Shown: positions 8,037 through 15,950 of the stretch, in pieces
Layout of the letters: each line of letters opens with the position of its first letter
Position numbering within the stretch: the first letter of the stretch is position 1
NCBI GenBank assembly: GCA_025350965.1
Contig: JANXWV010000119.1
Coordinates: forward strand, 36,077 to 100,076
Source: Rhizobacter sp.
Lineage (GTDB): Bacteria; Pseudomonadota; Gammaproteobacteria; Burkholderiales; Burkholderiaceae_C
Direction: 5' to 3'
Length of the DNA stretch: 64,000 nt
Program-made: the position numbers and the translations under genes
The notes under the pieces: model-generated
Told to the model about the DNA's origin: nothing
The model's database searches: none
What the model saw: the letters and a program-made list of their open reading frames with translations, nothing else

Positions 8037-9202
8037 GCGCGGGCATGGCGGCGTCGATGCTGCGCGTTTCGTTCCGCACGCCCACGCTGGCGTGGGCAGC
8101 GGCCCGCGACGACGAGGCGCGCTTCAACCGCATCACCGGTGCGGTGTTGGCGACCGCCACCCTGGCGTGCCTGTTGGTGCTGTTGCTGCCGGTCGTGCAA
8201 CCCGACCGCAGCGCACCCGCGCCGTTGCCACCGCGCTTGGCGAAGCTGCTGCTGGACCGCGTGGCGCCGCCGCTGCCACCACCGCCGGTGGCGAAGCCGC
8301 AGGCGCAGACGCAGACGCCAGCTCAGGCATCCAGTCAAGAAGCCATGCCGCAGGCACCGAAGCCGGCGGCCTTGAAAGCGCCGCCGAAGGACATGCCCAA
8401 GGCGCTCGCGCCCGAAGCCCGCGCGCCCGTGGCCAACAAGCCGCCGGGCGAGGTGCTCGACGGCATCCGCCGCAAGGCCTCGGGCGTGGGCCTGCTGGCG
8501 ATGCAGAACGAGATCGCCGAGCTGCGCGGTGCGCCGGTGGCGGTGCAGCTGCGCACCGACATCAAGCAAGGCGCCGGCGTGGGCAGCGGCGTGGGCCCCG
8601 GAGTGGGTGCGGGCAATGAAGCCGGCTTGCCGGCGCGCGCCATGATCACGTCGAACGCGGCCGGCGGCAGCGGCGGCATCAACACCGCGAGCTACAGCCG
8701 CAACACCGGCGGCGGCGGCCTGGCCGGGCGCGCGACCACGCTCGTCGAAGGCGTGGCGGGCGGCGGCGGTGGCGGAGGGGCGGGCGGTGGCGGCGCCAGC
8801 GGCAAAGGTGGCGACGGCACGGGCAACGGCGTTGGCGGGAATGGGACTGGAAATGGGACTGGAAACGGAAGCGGCAAGGGCGGCACACTGCAGCGCGGCG
8901 GCAGCGGCAAGGCCTCGCGCTCCATCGAAGAGATCAAGCTCGTATTCGAGCGCAACAAGGGCGCGATCTACGCGGTCTACAACCGCGCGCTGCGCGAAGA
9001 CCCTTCTCTGCAGGGCAAGGTGGTGGTGTCGCTCACCATCGCGCCGTCGGGCGGCATCGTCGATGTGCGCATCGTGTCGAGCGAACTGCGTGCCGCCGAG
9101 CTGGAGAGCAAGCTGCTCGCGCGCATCCGCCAGTTCGATTTCGGCCCCAAGGATGTGGACCAGATGATCGTCACGTGGCCGGTGGATTTCCTCCCCTCAT
9201 AG
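8033..9202 (+). CDS. AgmX/PglI-type energy transducer (TonB-like)
   Basis: The 389-residue protein starts at GTG 8033 (GTGA overlap with the ExbD gene). Domain order: cytoplasmic N-terminus (about 1-40), one membrane helix (AVLATATLACLLVLLLPVV), a Pro-rich then Gly-rich periplasmic spacer of about 220 residues, and a C-terminal domain of about 90 residues starting SIEEIKLVFERNKGAIYAVY. The C-terminus fits the AgmX/PglI C-terminal family found in gliding and adventurous-motility proteins. The spacer contains near-repetitive Gly codons around 8755-8880 (GGGGGGAGGGG, GNGTGNGTGNGSG). By position it is the periplasm-spanning rod moved by the ExbB/ExbD stator. Confidence 0.88.
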   Translation: MSAGMAASMLRVSFRTPTLAWAAARDDEARFNRITGAVLATATLACLLVLLLPVVQPDRSAPAPLPPRLAKLLLDRVAPPLPPPPVAKPQAQTQTPAQASSQEAMPQAPKPAALKAPPKDMPKALAPEARAPVANKPPGEVLDGIRRKASGVGLLAMQNEIAELRGAPVAVQLRTDIKQGAGVGSGVGPGVGAGNEAGLPARAMITSNAAGGSGGINTASYSRNTGGGGLAGRATTLVEGVAGGGGGGGAGGGGASGKGGDGTGNGVGGNGTGNGTGNGSGKGGTLQRGGSGKASRSIEEIKLVFERNKGAIYAVYNRALREDPSLQGKVVVSLTIAPSGGIVDVRIVSSELRAAELESKLLARIRQFDFGPKDVDQMIVTWPVDFLPS

Positions 9203-9253
9203 GGGGATGGACCAACCGTGCATCTCGTTACACTTTGAACCCATCCCCTTTTT
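9203..9253 (+). terminator. Possible weak intrinsic terminator or attenuator
   Basis: GGGGATGG directly after the AgmX-like stop pairs exactly with CCATCCCC 30 bases later, followed by TTTTTC. The loop is long, so this may be partial attenuation before the last TonB-C gene rather than a full stop. Confidence 0.3.
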
Positions 9254-9279
9254 CTTGCCAACCCTGCGGAGTGCCAGCC

Positions 9280-9735
9280 ATGATGATGAAACAAGGGCTC
9301 CTCGCAGCGTGGCTGGCAGCGTTGAGCGTGTGTTCGATGGCCGCCGAGTCGGTCTATCTGTCAGCGCCGCGCATGCCTTCGATGCAGCGCGTGTCCGCCG
9401 CCAACAACGAGCGCGAATACCGGCTCGACGCAGCCCGCCACTTCTATGACGCCTACTCCCCGCGCGTCTACAAGGGCCGCTTGCCGCCGTTGATCCACGC
9501 CGTGCTGGTGCTCGAGATGACGGTCGATGCGAACGGCGTGACGAAGTCCGTGCGCGTGGTGCGTGGCCCGTCGCACGCGCCCGAAGTGACCGCTGCGGTC
9601 ATCGAGATGATCAGCCGCGCCAGCCCGCTGCCCGTGCCCGCGAAGCTGGGCGATGAGGTGACCTACACCGAGATCTGGCTGGTCCACAAGGACGGCCGGT
9701 TCCAGCTCGATGCGCTGACCGAAGGACAGAACTGA
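9280..9735 (+). CDS. Exported TonB C-terminal domain protein
   Basis: The 151-residue protein is read from the first of three tandem ATG codons at 9280 behind GGAG; the track start at 9175 lies inside the previous gene. It has a signal peptide (LLAAWLAALSVCSMAAES). The mature part resembles a TonB C-terminal domain: LPPLIHAVLVLEMTVDANGVTKSVRVVRGPSHAPEVTAAVIEMI, followed by TEIWLVHKDGRFQLDAL. It lacks a membrane anchor and proline spacer, so it would be a free periplasmic TonB-box-binding-like domain, unusual for an energy transducer. Last gene of the cluster, 77 bp after the AgmX-like gene. Confidence 0.85.
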   Translation: MMMKQGLLAAWLAALSVCSMAAESVYLSAPRMPSMQRVSAANNEREYRLDAARHFYDAYSPRVYKGRLPPLIHAVLVLEMTVDANGVTKSVRVVRGPSHAPEVTAAVIEMISRASPLPVPAKLGDEVTYTEIWLVHKDGRFQLDALTEGQN

Positions 9736-9947
9736 GGAAATGGGAAATCGCTCGCCGCGGCGATGCTGGCGAGGCCATCGTGGCGTGCGAAGGCACCCGA
9801 GAGTAGAGCGCCTCCTCGGTGACTGGGGCGCTGTGACGGGCCGTTGTGTGGAGCGATGTCAACGAGGACGGTCGGTATTTCCGGTCCAGGGGACATGAGC
9901 GGCCCACAACGGCCCGGCGCAGCGCTCGTGCGCCAACCGCGCATGTA

Positions 9948-10862
9948 TCAAGCGAAGCGCACCGATTCATCCGCCGCCCGCGCAATCGCGCCCGGCGTCG
10001 TGATCCACACATCCGCGCGCCGCGCTGCGATGTGCTTCAGCGCGCGGCGCAGGTGGCGCAGCCGGTACGGCTGGCCAACGATGTACGGATGCAGCGCCAG
10101 GCCCATCACCAGCGGCTGCGCAGCCGACTGTTCCAGCATCTCGTCGAACTGGTCGATCACCATCTGCGCGAAGGCTGCGCCGTCCATCAGCCGGCCCACG
10201 ATCATCGGGATGTCGTTCAGCTCCTGCGGGTACGGCACTGACCAGATCGCGCCGGCGCGGGTAGTCATGCGGGTGGGCTGGTCGTCGTGGCACCAGTTCA
10301 GCGTGTAGCTGAAGCCGGCCTCGTGCAACAGGTCGGGCGTGTGCACGCTCTCCGATATCCAGGGCGACAACCAACCTGCCGGCGCCACACCGTGCGCGCG
10401 CTCCATGCGCGCGCGGCAGTGGGTGATGAGGGCGCGTTCGTCGCCCTCGGTCAGGGTGCCCTGGCGCTCGGCGTTGGTGTGGCCGTGGGCGATGAGCTCG
10501 TCGCCGCGCTCGGCGAAGGCTTGCACGACTTCCGGGCAGTGGTCGTACAAGGCCGTGTTGACGATGGCACCCACCGGCAGTGCGAGCGCATCGAACAGGT
10601 CCAGGCAGCGCCACACACCCACGCGGTTGCCGTACTCGCGCCACGAATAGTTCAGCACGTCAGGCTGCGGTTGCGCCGGCGCGATGCCGGCGCCCAGGCC
10701 CTCGCCGAACGCGAAGTGTTCGAGGTTGAAGCCGATGTACACCGCCAGCCGCGCGCCCCCCGGCCACGCCAGCGCCGGCCGCGTGGTGATGGCCGAATAG
10801 CCGAAGCGGCCGTGCGTTCGCAACGGGCCGAAGGCGCCGGCAGGGCTGCTCGCTTCTGTCAT
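9948..10862 (-). CDS. PuuE-like polysaccharide deacetylase family (CE4) hydrolase
   Basis: The 304-residue cytoplasmic protein matches the CE4/NodB fold subfamily that includes the cofactor-independent allantoinase PuuE: WPGGARLAVYIGFNLEHF, YGNRVGVWRCLDLFDAL, an HGHTN segment, GWLSPWISESVHTPDLL and LALHPYIVGQPYR. The classical TxDD metal motif is replaced by NLEH, as expected for the PuuE branch. It is the last gene of a minus-strand unit (10 bp after the GntR gene) with a PotABCD-type importer and faces a hydantoin-type racemase. Hydrolysis of an imported cyclic ureide such as allantoin is therefore a reasonable inference; peptidoglycan or chitin deacetylation is unlikely without a signal peptide. 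Confidence 0.85.
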   Translation of the reverse strand: MTEASSPAGAFGPLRTHGRFGYSAITTRPALAWPGGARLAVYIGFNLEHFAFGEGLGAGIAPAQPQPDVLNYSWREYGNRVGVWRCLDLFDALALPVGAIVNTALYDHCPEVVQAFAERGDELIAHGHTNAERQGTLTEGDERALITHCRARMERAHGVAPAGWLSPWISESVHTPDLLHEAGFSYTLNWCHDDQPTRMTTRAGAIWSVPYPQELNDIPMIVGRLMDGAAFAQMVIDQFDEMLEQSAAQPLVMGLALHPYIVGQPYRLRHLRRALKHIAARRADVWITTPGAIARAADESVRFA

Positions 10863-10872
10863 GCCCGCACCA

Positions 10873-11595
10873 TCACGCGTGCTTGCGGTAGGCCTTGAAC
10901 ACGTCGCGCAGCGGCGTGGCTTCGGGCTGTGCCGGCCTGGTCAGCGAGTGTTCGATCTCGTTCAGGTGGCGGCGCATTTCCACGGCGGCCTGCGCGCCGG
11001 GCTTGGCGCCGAGCATGCCCAGCAACTTGCGGTGGCTGTGCGCCACGCACATCGGCTCGCCGGGCGCCTTGTACAGCGCCATCAGCAGCGACGTGGTCGG
11101 CAGCAGCTCTTCGAGCAGGCGCACGAAGATCGGGTTGCCGCTCATGTGAGCGAGTTGCAGGTGGAACTCGCCGGACAGGCGAATCGCCTCCTGCTTGTTC
11201 TGTGACTTGGTGGCGCGGTCTTCGGCGTCGACGATGGCCTGCAGCGCCCGCACCTGCTCGGCCGAGAGCCGGCCGGCCAGGCGGCGCACCACCTCGCACT
11301 CGACCACGCGGCGCGCGTCGAACACATGCTCGCCGTCGCGCCGCGTGGGCTCGGGCACCACGGCACCGCGGTTCGGCCGCAACGTGATGACGCCGTCTTG
11401 CGCGAGCTTGTGCAGGGCCTGGCGCACCAGCGTGCGCGACACCGCGAAGCTCTGCGCCAGCTCTTCTTCGCGCAGCCGCATGCCGGGGGGCAACCGGTGG
11501 TCGAGCACGGCTGCATAGACGGCGCCATAGACGCGGTCGGCCGCCCCGGCAGGGGCGGCAGGTGCAGCAGGTGCGGCGGTGGCGCGGGCCTTCAA
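10873..11595 (-). CDS. GntR-family (FadR/FCD subfamily) transcriptional regulator
   Basis: The 240-residue protein has an N-terminal winged helix (LREEELAQSFAVSRTLVRQALHKLAQDGVITLRPNRGAVV) and an all-helical C-terminal FCD effector domain (VFDARRVVECEVVRRLAG...GEFHLQLAHMSGNPIFVRLLEEL), with the Asp/His residues typical of metal-binding FCD domains. It lies between the ABC permease gene and the PuuE-like gene on the same strand. A perfect TTTGTATACAAA site in the divergent promoter at 15911 fits the TNGTNNNACNA core known for the FadR subfamily, so this protein probably represses the importer and racemase genes until its ligand, perhaps a ureide or hydantoin, is present. Confidence 0.92.
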   Translation of the reverse strand: MKARATAAPAAPAAPAGAADRVYGAVYAAVLDHRLPPGMRLREEELAQSFAVSRTLVRQALHKLAQDGVITLRPNRGAVVPEPTRRDGEHVFDARRVVECEVVRRLAGRLSAEQVRALQAIVDAEDRATKSQNKQEAIRLSGEFHLQLAHMSGNPIFVRLLEELLPTTSLLMALYKAPGEPMCVAHSHRKLLGMLGAKPGAQAAVEMRRHLNEIEHSLTRPAQPEATPLRDVFKAYRKHA

Positions 11596-11617
11596 TGCGC
11601 GGCGTCCATGCGCAGGT

Positions 11618-12508
11618 TCAGCGGCTCGCGCCGCCGCCTTTGCGGCCGAGCAGCTTCATCAACGCGAGCGTGCCGCCCATCACCGCGAACGACACCACGG
11701 TGGTCACGGTGCCCAGCGCGTAGATGGCAGGGTTGGTCACGGTGCTGGTGAGGCCCTGCAGTTCGAGCGGCAAGGTGTTGACGTCGCCGATGGCCTGCGA
11801 GGTGCGGGCGATCTCGTCCCAGCTGAGCGTGAAACCGAACATGCCCACGCCGACAAGGCTGGGCGCGATGAGTGGCAGCACCACATACCGAAAGCTCTGC
11901 CACGGTGTGGCGCCCAGGTCGGCGGCGGCTTCTTCGAACGCCGGGTTGAAGCGGTTGAACACCGCCAGCATGATGAGCAGGCCGAAGGGCAGCGTCCAGG
12001 TCAGGTGCGCGCCCAGGGCCGAGGTGTAGAGGCCCATCGCAGTGCCGTAGTTCTCGAGCAGGCTGCCCAGGCCCGCCGCGTCGAGCACGCTCTTCAGGCC
12101 GGTGTCGATCAGGCGGAACTGCAAGCCGATGCCGAGCGACACCACGATCGACGGCATGATCAGGCTCGCCACCGAGGTATAGAACAGCAACGCCGAGCCG
12201 GTGAACTTCTTGCGGAACGCCAGGCCCGCGCCCAGGCTGAGAAGCACCGTGAGCAGCATCACTACCGCGCCCAGCGCCACGGAACGGCGGAACGCAGCGG
12301 CAATGTCGACGACGCCCATGCCTTCCCAGAGCTTGCCGAACCAGTGCAGCGACACGCCACGCATCGGGAACGTCAGGCCACCTTCCGGGCCCTGGAAGCT
12401 GAGCACGAAGATCGTCAGCATCGGCCCATAGAGGAACAGCACGAAGGCTGCGAACACAGCCGCCAACGCATAGAAGCTGCGGGGACGTTTGCCTTCGTTC
12501 ATGGCCAT
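11618..12508 (-). CDS. ABC transporter permease, PotC type
   Basis: The 296-residue inner-membrane protein has about six helices (YALAAVFAAFVLFLYGPMLTIFVLSF at the N-terminus). The ATPase-docking EAA loop reads EAAADLGATPWQSFRYVVLPLIAPS. Sequence and order match the second permease of polyamine/opine-type (PotABCD) importers. It starts 7 bp after the stop of the partner permease. The substrate is more likely a nitrogenous ureide or hydantoin-like compound than a polyamine, judged from the racemase and PuuE-like neighbours. Confidence 0.93.
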   Translation of the reverse strand: MAMNEGKRPRSFYALAAVFAAFVLFLYGPMLTIFVLSFQGPEGGLTFPMRGVSLHWFGKLWEGMGVVDIAAAFRRSVALGAVVMLLTVLLSLGAGLAFRKKFTGSALLFYTSVASLIMPSIVVSLGIGLQFRLIDTGLKSVLDAAGLGSLLENYGTAMGLYTSALGAHLTWTLPFGLLIMLAVFNRFNPAFEEAAADLGATPWQSFRYVVLPLIAPSLVGVGMFGFTLSWDEIARTSQAIGDVNTLPLELQGLTSTVTNPAIYALGTVTTVVSFAVMGGTLALMKLLGRKGGGASR

Positions 12509-12515
12509 GTTTTGC

Positions 12516-13394
12516 CTACAACTCTTTGCGGATATCGACCAGCCGCGTCAGGCCGAAGATCATCATCAGCGTGATGAGCAGCAAGATCACCGCATTCGCT
12601 GCCGCCATCGGGAACTGCAGGTAGGACGTTTGCACCTGGATGATCTTGCCGACCGAGGCGATCTGCTGCCCGCCCATCACGCCGATGGTGACGAAGTCGC
12701 CCATCACGATGGTGATGACGAAGATCGAGCCGATGATGATGCCGGTGCGGCTGAGCGGCACGACCACGCTCCACACGGTTTGCCAGCCGCTTGCGCCGCA
12801 GTCGCGCGCGGCCTCGATCAGTGCGCGGTCGATGCGCATCATCGAGTTGAAGATCGGCACGATCATGAACATGGTGTACAGGTGCACGAAGGCCACCACG
12901 ACCGAGAAGTTGCTGAACAGCAGCCACTCGATCGGCGAGTCGATCAGCCCCGCGCCCATCAAGCCCTGGTTGATGACGCCGTTGCGCCCGAGCAGCGGCA
13001 CCCACGAGACCATGCGGATCACGTTGCTGGTCCAGAACGGCACGGTGCAGATGATGAAGAGCAGCGTCTGCGCGCCGACCGAGCGAATGTGGAAAGCGAG
13101 GAAGTACGCGACTGCAAAGCCGATCACCAGCGTGATGAGCCAGACGAGAAAGCAGAACTTGAACGTCGACAGGTAGGTCTTGAGCGTGACGCACATGTCG
13201 GCCGTGTTGGTGCAGCCGCTCCACACGTCGATGTAGTTCTGCAGGCTGAAGGCCGGGATCAGCTCGTAGTCGGTCGCCTTCCAGAAGCTCACCGCCGCGA
13301 CCAGCATGAGCGGCAGCACCAGGAAGACGAGGAACACGAGCGTGAACGGCGTGGCTTGCAGCCACGCACTCGCACCGGCAGGTTTGTGCTTCAC
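12516..13394 (-). CDS. ABC transporter permease, PotB type
   Basis: The 292-residue membrane protein begins with a cytoplasmic MKHKPAGAS tail and a first helix FTLVFLVFLVLPLMLVAAVSF. A periplasmic loop with several cysteines (SGCTNTADMCVTLKTYL) follows, then the remaining helices and the EAA loop EAARDCGASGWQTVWSVVVPLSR. It belongs to the PotB/BinA-like first permeases of the spermidine/putrescine-type importer class. It lies between the binding-protein gene (18 bp away) and the PotC-like gene, so it is part of one operon. Confidence 0.93.
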   Translation of the reverse strand: MKHKPAGASAWLQATPFTLVFLVFLVLPLMLVAAVSFWKATDYELIPAFSLQNYIDVWSGCTNTADMCVTLKTYLSTFKFCFLVWLITLVIGFAVAYFLAFHIRSVGAQTLLFIICTVPFWTSNVIRMVSWVPLLGRNGVINQGLMGAGLIDSPIEWLLFSNFSVVVAFVHLYTMFMIVPIFNSMMRIDRALIEAARDCGASGWQTVWSVVVPLSRTGIIIGSIFVITIVMGDFVTIGVMGGQQIASVGKIIQVQTSYLQFPMAAANAVILLLITLMMIFGLTRLVDIRKEL

Positions 13395-13412
13395 GCGCGC
13401 GCCCTCAACCCG

Positions 13413-14690
13413 TCAAGCTGCAACAAATTCGTTCCACTTTTGGACCATGTACGCGTTCTCGTCCATGATCGCATTCCAGCAGGCAATGCCGCCCATGCGG
13501 GCTTCGTAGCTGCCGCCGTCGCGCAGCGCGCCGGTCTTGGCCAGCACGTCGCCGCCCGGTGACTTGATGTCTTGCGACGCGGGCTTGCCTTCCATCCAGT
13601 AGGCCCACTCATAAGCTTCCATCTTGGCCTTGGCGGTCTCGAGCACGGCGCTGTAGTAGCCCTGGCGGTTCAGGTAGGCACCGGCCCAGCCGTCGAGGAA
13701 CCAGTTGATGAACTCGTACACGCCGTCCGCCTTCTTGCCGGTCACCGACTTCGGCACGCCGAAGCCCGCCGCCCACGCGCGGTAGCCTTCCTTCAGCGGC
13801 TGGAACGTGCAGGCGATGCCCTTGGTGCGCACCGCCGTCACGGCCGGTGACCACATCGACTGGATCACCACTTCGCCCGAGGCCATCAGGTTCACGCTCT
13901 CGTTGAAGTCTTTCCAGAGCGCACGGAACTGGCCGGCCTTCTTGGCTTCGATCAGCGTCTTGATGGTGAGGTCGATTTCCTTCTTGGTCATGTTCCCCTT
14001 GTCGGGGTACTTGTACAGGCCCGAGGCCTCGACGACCATGGCCGCGTCCATGATGCCGATGCTCGGGATGTTCAGGATCGCGGCCTTGCCTTTGAACTCG
14101 GGGTTCAGCAACTCCTTCCATGATTCGATCGGCCGCTTGATGAGGTCGGGGCGAATGCCCAGCGTGTCGGCGTTGTAGACGGTGGGGATCAGCGTCATGA
14201 ACTGCGTGGGCGTGGCGCTGAAGGTCTTCGAGTCGGGTTTGTCGAGGTACATGACCTTCTTCGGCGCGGTGCCCTGGTCGCCGACCTTCTTGCCGGCCAC
14301 TTCGCCCTTGGTGAACAGCGAGGTGATCTTGTCGGCGTTCTTGATGCGCTTGGTGTCGATGCCCAGCAGGTTGCCGGTCGGGATGATCTTCTTGAGGCTG
14401 AAGTACTCGGTGTCGATCAGGTCGAAGCTGTTCGGCGCCGTCACGGCGCGCTTGGTCACGTCATCGGTCGTGACCGGGATGTACTGGATCGTGATGCCCG
14501 TGTCGGCCTTGAACTTGTCGGCGATGGCCTTGTCCTGGTTCACGGCCGTGCCGAGGTAGCGCAGCGTGATCGGCTCGGCCGCCCGCACGAACGGGAAGGC
14601 CAGCGCGCCGGTGGCAGCGGCTGCGCCCTTGATGAGGCTGCGTCGGGAAGTTTGCTTCGGGGCCAATGGGTCGTTGAACGAGTCGGTCAT
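13413..14690 (-). CDS. Tat-exported PotD-type substrate-binding protein
   Basis: The 425-residue protein is started at ATG 14690 (MTDSFND), which has AGGAG at good spacing, rather than the GTG three codons upstream. It carries a twin-arginine signal (TSRRSLIKGAAAATGALAFPF), so it is probably exported folded. The mature protein is a type II periplasmic binding protein: ITLRYLGTAVNQDKAIADKFKADTGITIQYIP at the start, and W-rich ligand-pocket segments (ALWKDFNESVNLMASGEVVIQSMWSPAVTAVR). It delivers the ligand to the two downstream permeases. The actual ligand cannot be read from sequence; the neighbouring racemase and PuuE-like hydrolase point to a ureide. Confidence 0.93.
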   Translation of the reverse strand: MTDSFNDPLAPKQTSRRSLIKGAAAATGALAFPFVRAAEPITLRYLGTAVNQDKAIADKFKADTGITIQYIPVTTDDVTKRAVTAPNSFDLIDTEYFSLKKIIPTGNLLGIDTKRIKNADKITSLFTKGEVAGKKVGDQGTAPKKVMYLDKPDSKTFSATPTQFMTLIPTVYNADTLGIRPDLIKRPIESWKELLNPEFKGKAAILNIPSIGIMDAAMVVEASGLYKYPDKGNMTKKEIDLTIKTLIEAKKAGQFRALWKDFNESVNLMASGEVVIQSMWSPAVTAVRTKGIACTFQPLKEGYRAWAAGFGVPKSVTGKKADGVYEFINWFLDGWAGAYLNRQGYYSAVLETAKAKMEAYEWAYWMEGKPASQDIKSPGGDVLAKTGALRDGGSYEARMGGIACWNAIMDENAYMVQKWNEFVAA

Positions 14691-14768
14691 GGGTCTCACT
14701 CCTGGGGTTTGGTTGGGTGGAACTCGCGGCAGGGATCAAGCAGGTTTCAAACTGATTTCAAACCGATT

Positions 14769-15758
14769 TCAAACAAGCGCATGCGCTGCGTCGGGCGCCC
14801 ACGACACGAAGGCCGCGTCACCAGCCACCAGCGGCGCGGCATCGAACGCATGGTCGGGCACGGTCACGGTCCAGTGCGCATCAGCCACCGAACGCGGCGC
14901 CACGCTGACCTGCACGTAGGTGCCCTGGTACTCGACGGCGCGCACGTCGACCGCTTGCGTGCCCGCGCCGGCCTGGCGCGCAAGCGTGAGCCGGTCAGAG
15001 CGCACCGCCACCTTGCCGGCGGGCGTGGTGATGACGTTGTGCGCACCCATGAAGCGCGCCACGAACTCGGAGTGAGGCGCGTTGAACACGTCGCGCGGCG
15101 AGCCGGTCTGTTCGATGCGGCCGTGGTTCATGACCACCACTTGGTCGGCCAGGGCCATGGCTTCTTCCTGGCTGTGGGTGACGTGCACGAAGGTGAAGCC
15201 CAGCTCCTGCTGCCAGCGCTTCAGCTCGGCGCGCATCTGCACGCGCAGGAACGGGTCGAGCGCAGACAACGGTTCGTCGAGCAGCAGCACGCGCGGCTCG
15301 GTCATGAGTGCGCGGGCCAACGCCACGCGCTGCTGCTGGCCGCCCGACAGTTCGCTGGGCAGGCGCGCGAGGTAGGGTGTCATGGCCACGAGTTGCAGCA
15401 ACTCCTTGGCGCGCGCATGGCGCTCGGCCACGGGCTTGCCGCGCATCTTCCAGCTGAAGGCCACGTTGTCGAGCACGCTGAGGTGCGGGAACAACGCGTA
15501 GCTCTGGAACATCATCGCCGTGCCGCGGTCGGCTGCAGTGGCGTGGGTGATGTACTTGCCGCCCAGCAGGATCTCGCCGCCCGACGCCAACTCGTGCCCG
15601 GCGATCATGCGCAGCGTGCTCGTCTTGCCGCACCCCGACGGGCCGAGCAGGCAGCAGTAGCTGCCGGACGGAATGGTCAGGTCGATGCCGTCGACCGCCT
15701 TGGTGTCACCGTAACGTTTGACGAGCGAGGTCAGAACCAGGGTCGAGTCGATGGCCAT
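14769..15758 (-). CDS. ABC transporter ATPase, PotA type
   Basis: The 329-residue cytoplasmic ATPase is read from ATG 15758 (MAIDSTLVLTSLVKRYG); the track ORF includes 28 upstream codons. It has Walker A GPSGCGKTS, signature LSGGQQQRVALARA, Walker B VLLLDEPLSALD and the switch histidine in VTHSQEEAMALAD. A C-terminal TOBE-like regulatory region (MGAHNVITTPAGKVAV...) follows. It is the first gene of the minus-strand importer operon and diverges from the racemase gene across a 192-bp region with the presumed GntR operator. Confidence 0.93.
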   Translation of the reverse strand: MAIDSTLVLTSLVKRYGDTKAVDGIDLTIPSGSYCCLLGPSGCGKTSTLRMIAGHELASGGEILLGGKYITHATAADRGTAMMFQSYALFPHLSVLDNVAFSWKMRGKPVAERHARAKELLQLVAMTPYLARLPSELSGGQQQRVALARALMTEPRVLLLDEPLSALDPFLRVQMRAELKRWQQELGFTFVHVTHSQEEAMALADQVVVMNHGRIEQTGSPRDVFNAPHSEFVARFMGAHNVITTPAGKVAVRSDRLTLARQAGAGTQAVDVRAVEYQGTYVQVSVAPRSVADAHWTVTVPDHAFDAAPLVAGDAAFVSWAPDAAHALV

Positions 15759-15910
15759 GGAGCCAGTGTATGCAAAACACGTGCCACGCTGCAGGGCAAT
15801 GCGGCGTTGAACACGCACGACTTTCGTGCCGTTTCCCAGCAAACATGCGCAAGTTTGGGGCGCTCGGCCAACCCGAACGGGCGCGCGATATGCTTGATGG
15901 GCTGCTTCAG

Positions 15911-15922
15911 TTTGTATACAAA
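15911..15922. promoter_or_regulatory. Predicted GntR (FadR-type) operator
   Basis: TTTGTATACAAA is a perfect 12-bp palindrome 29 bp before the racemase start, in the divergent promoter region. Its core TTGTATACAA matches the TNGTNNNACNA pattern of FadR-subfamily GntR proteins, and such a regulator is encoded in the operon. A weaker look-alike (GTGTATGCAAAAC) lies at 15766-15778, next to the ATPase start. Binding is inferred. Confidence 0.6.
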
Positions 15923-15950
15923 CCGAGTGCCCTCACCGGCCCGCACCCGC

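Noticed and set aside
8755-8885. Gly-rich tract as a separate repeat element
   Set aside because: It is coding, in frame, and forms the flexible spacer of the AgmX-like transducer, so it is treated as part of that gene.
9736-9947. Possible small gene or RNA between the TonB-C gene and the PuuE-like gene
   Set aside because: No frame with plausible composition and no clear terminator or structured RNA seen by eye.
14652-15950. Long N-terminal extension of the racemase ORF (683 aa)
   Set aside because: The first 430 codons are antisense to the ABC ATPase; the family start MKIRVINPN at 15951 is clear.
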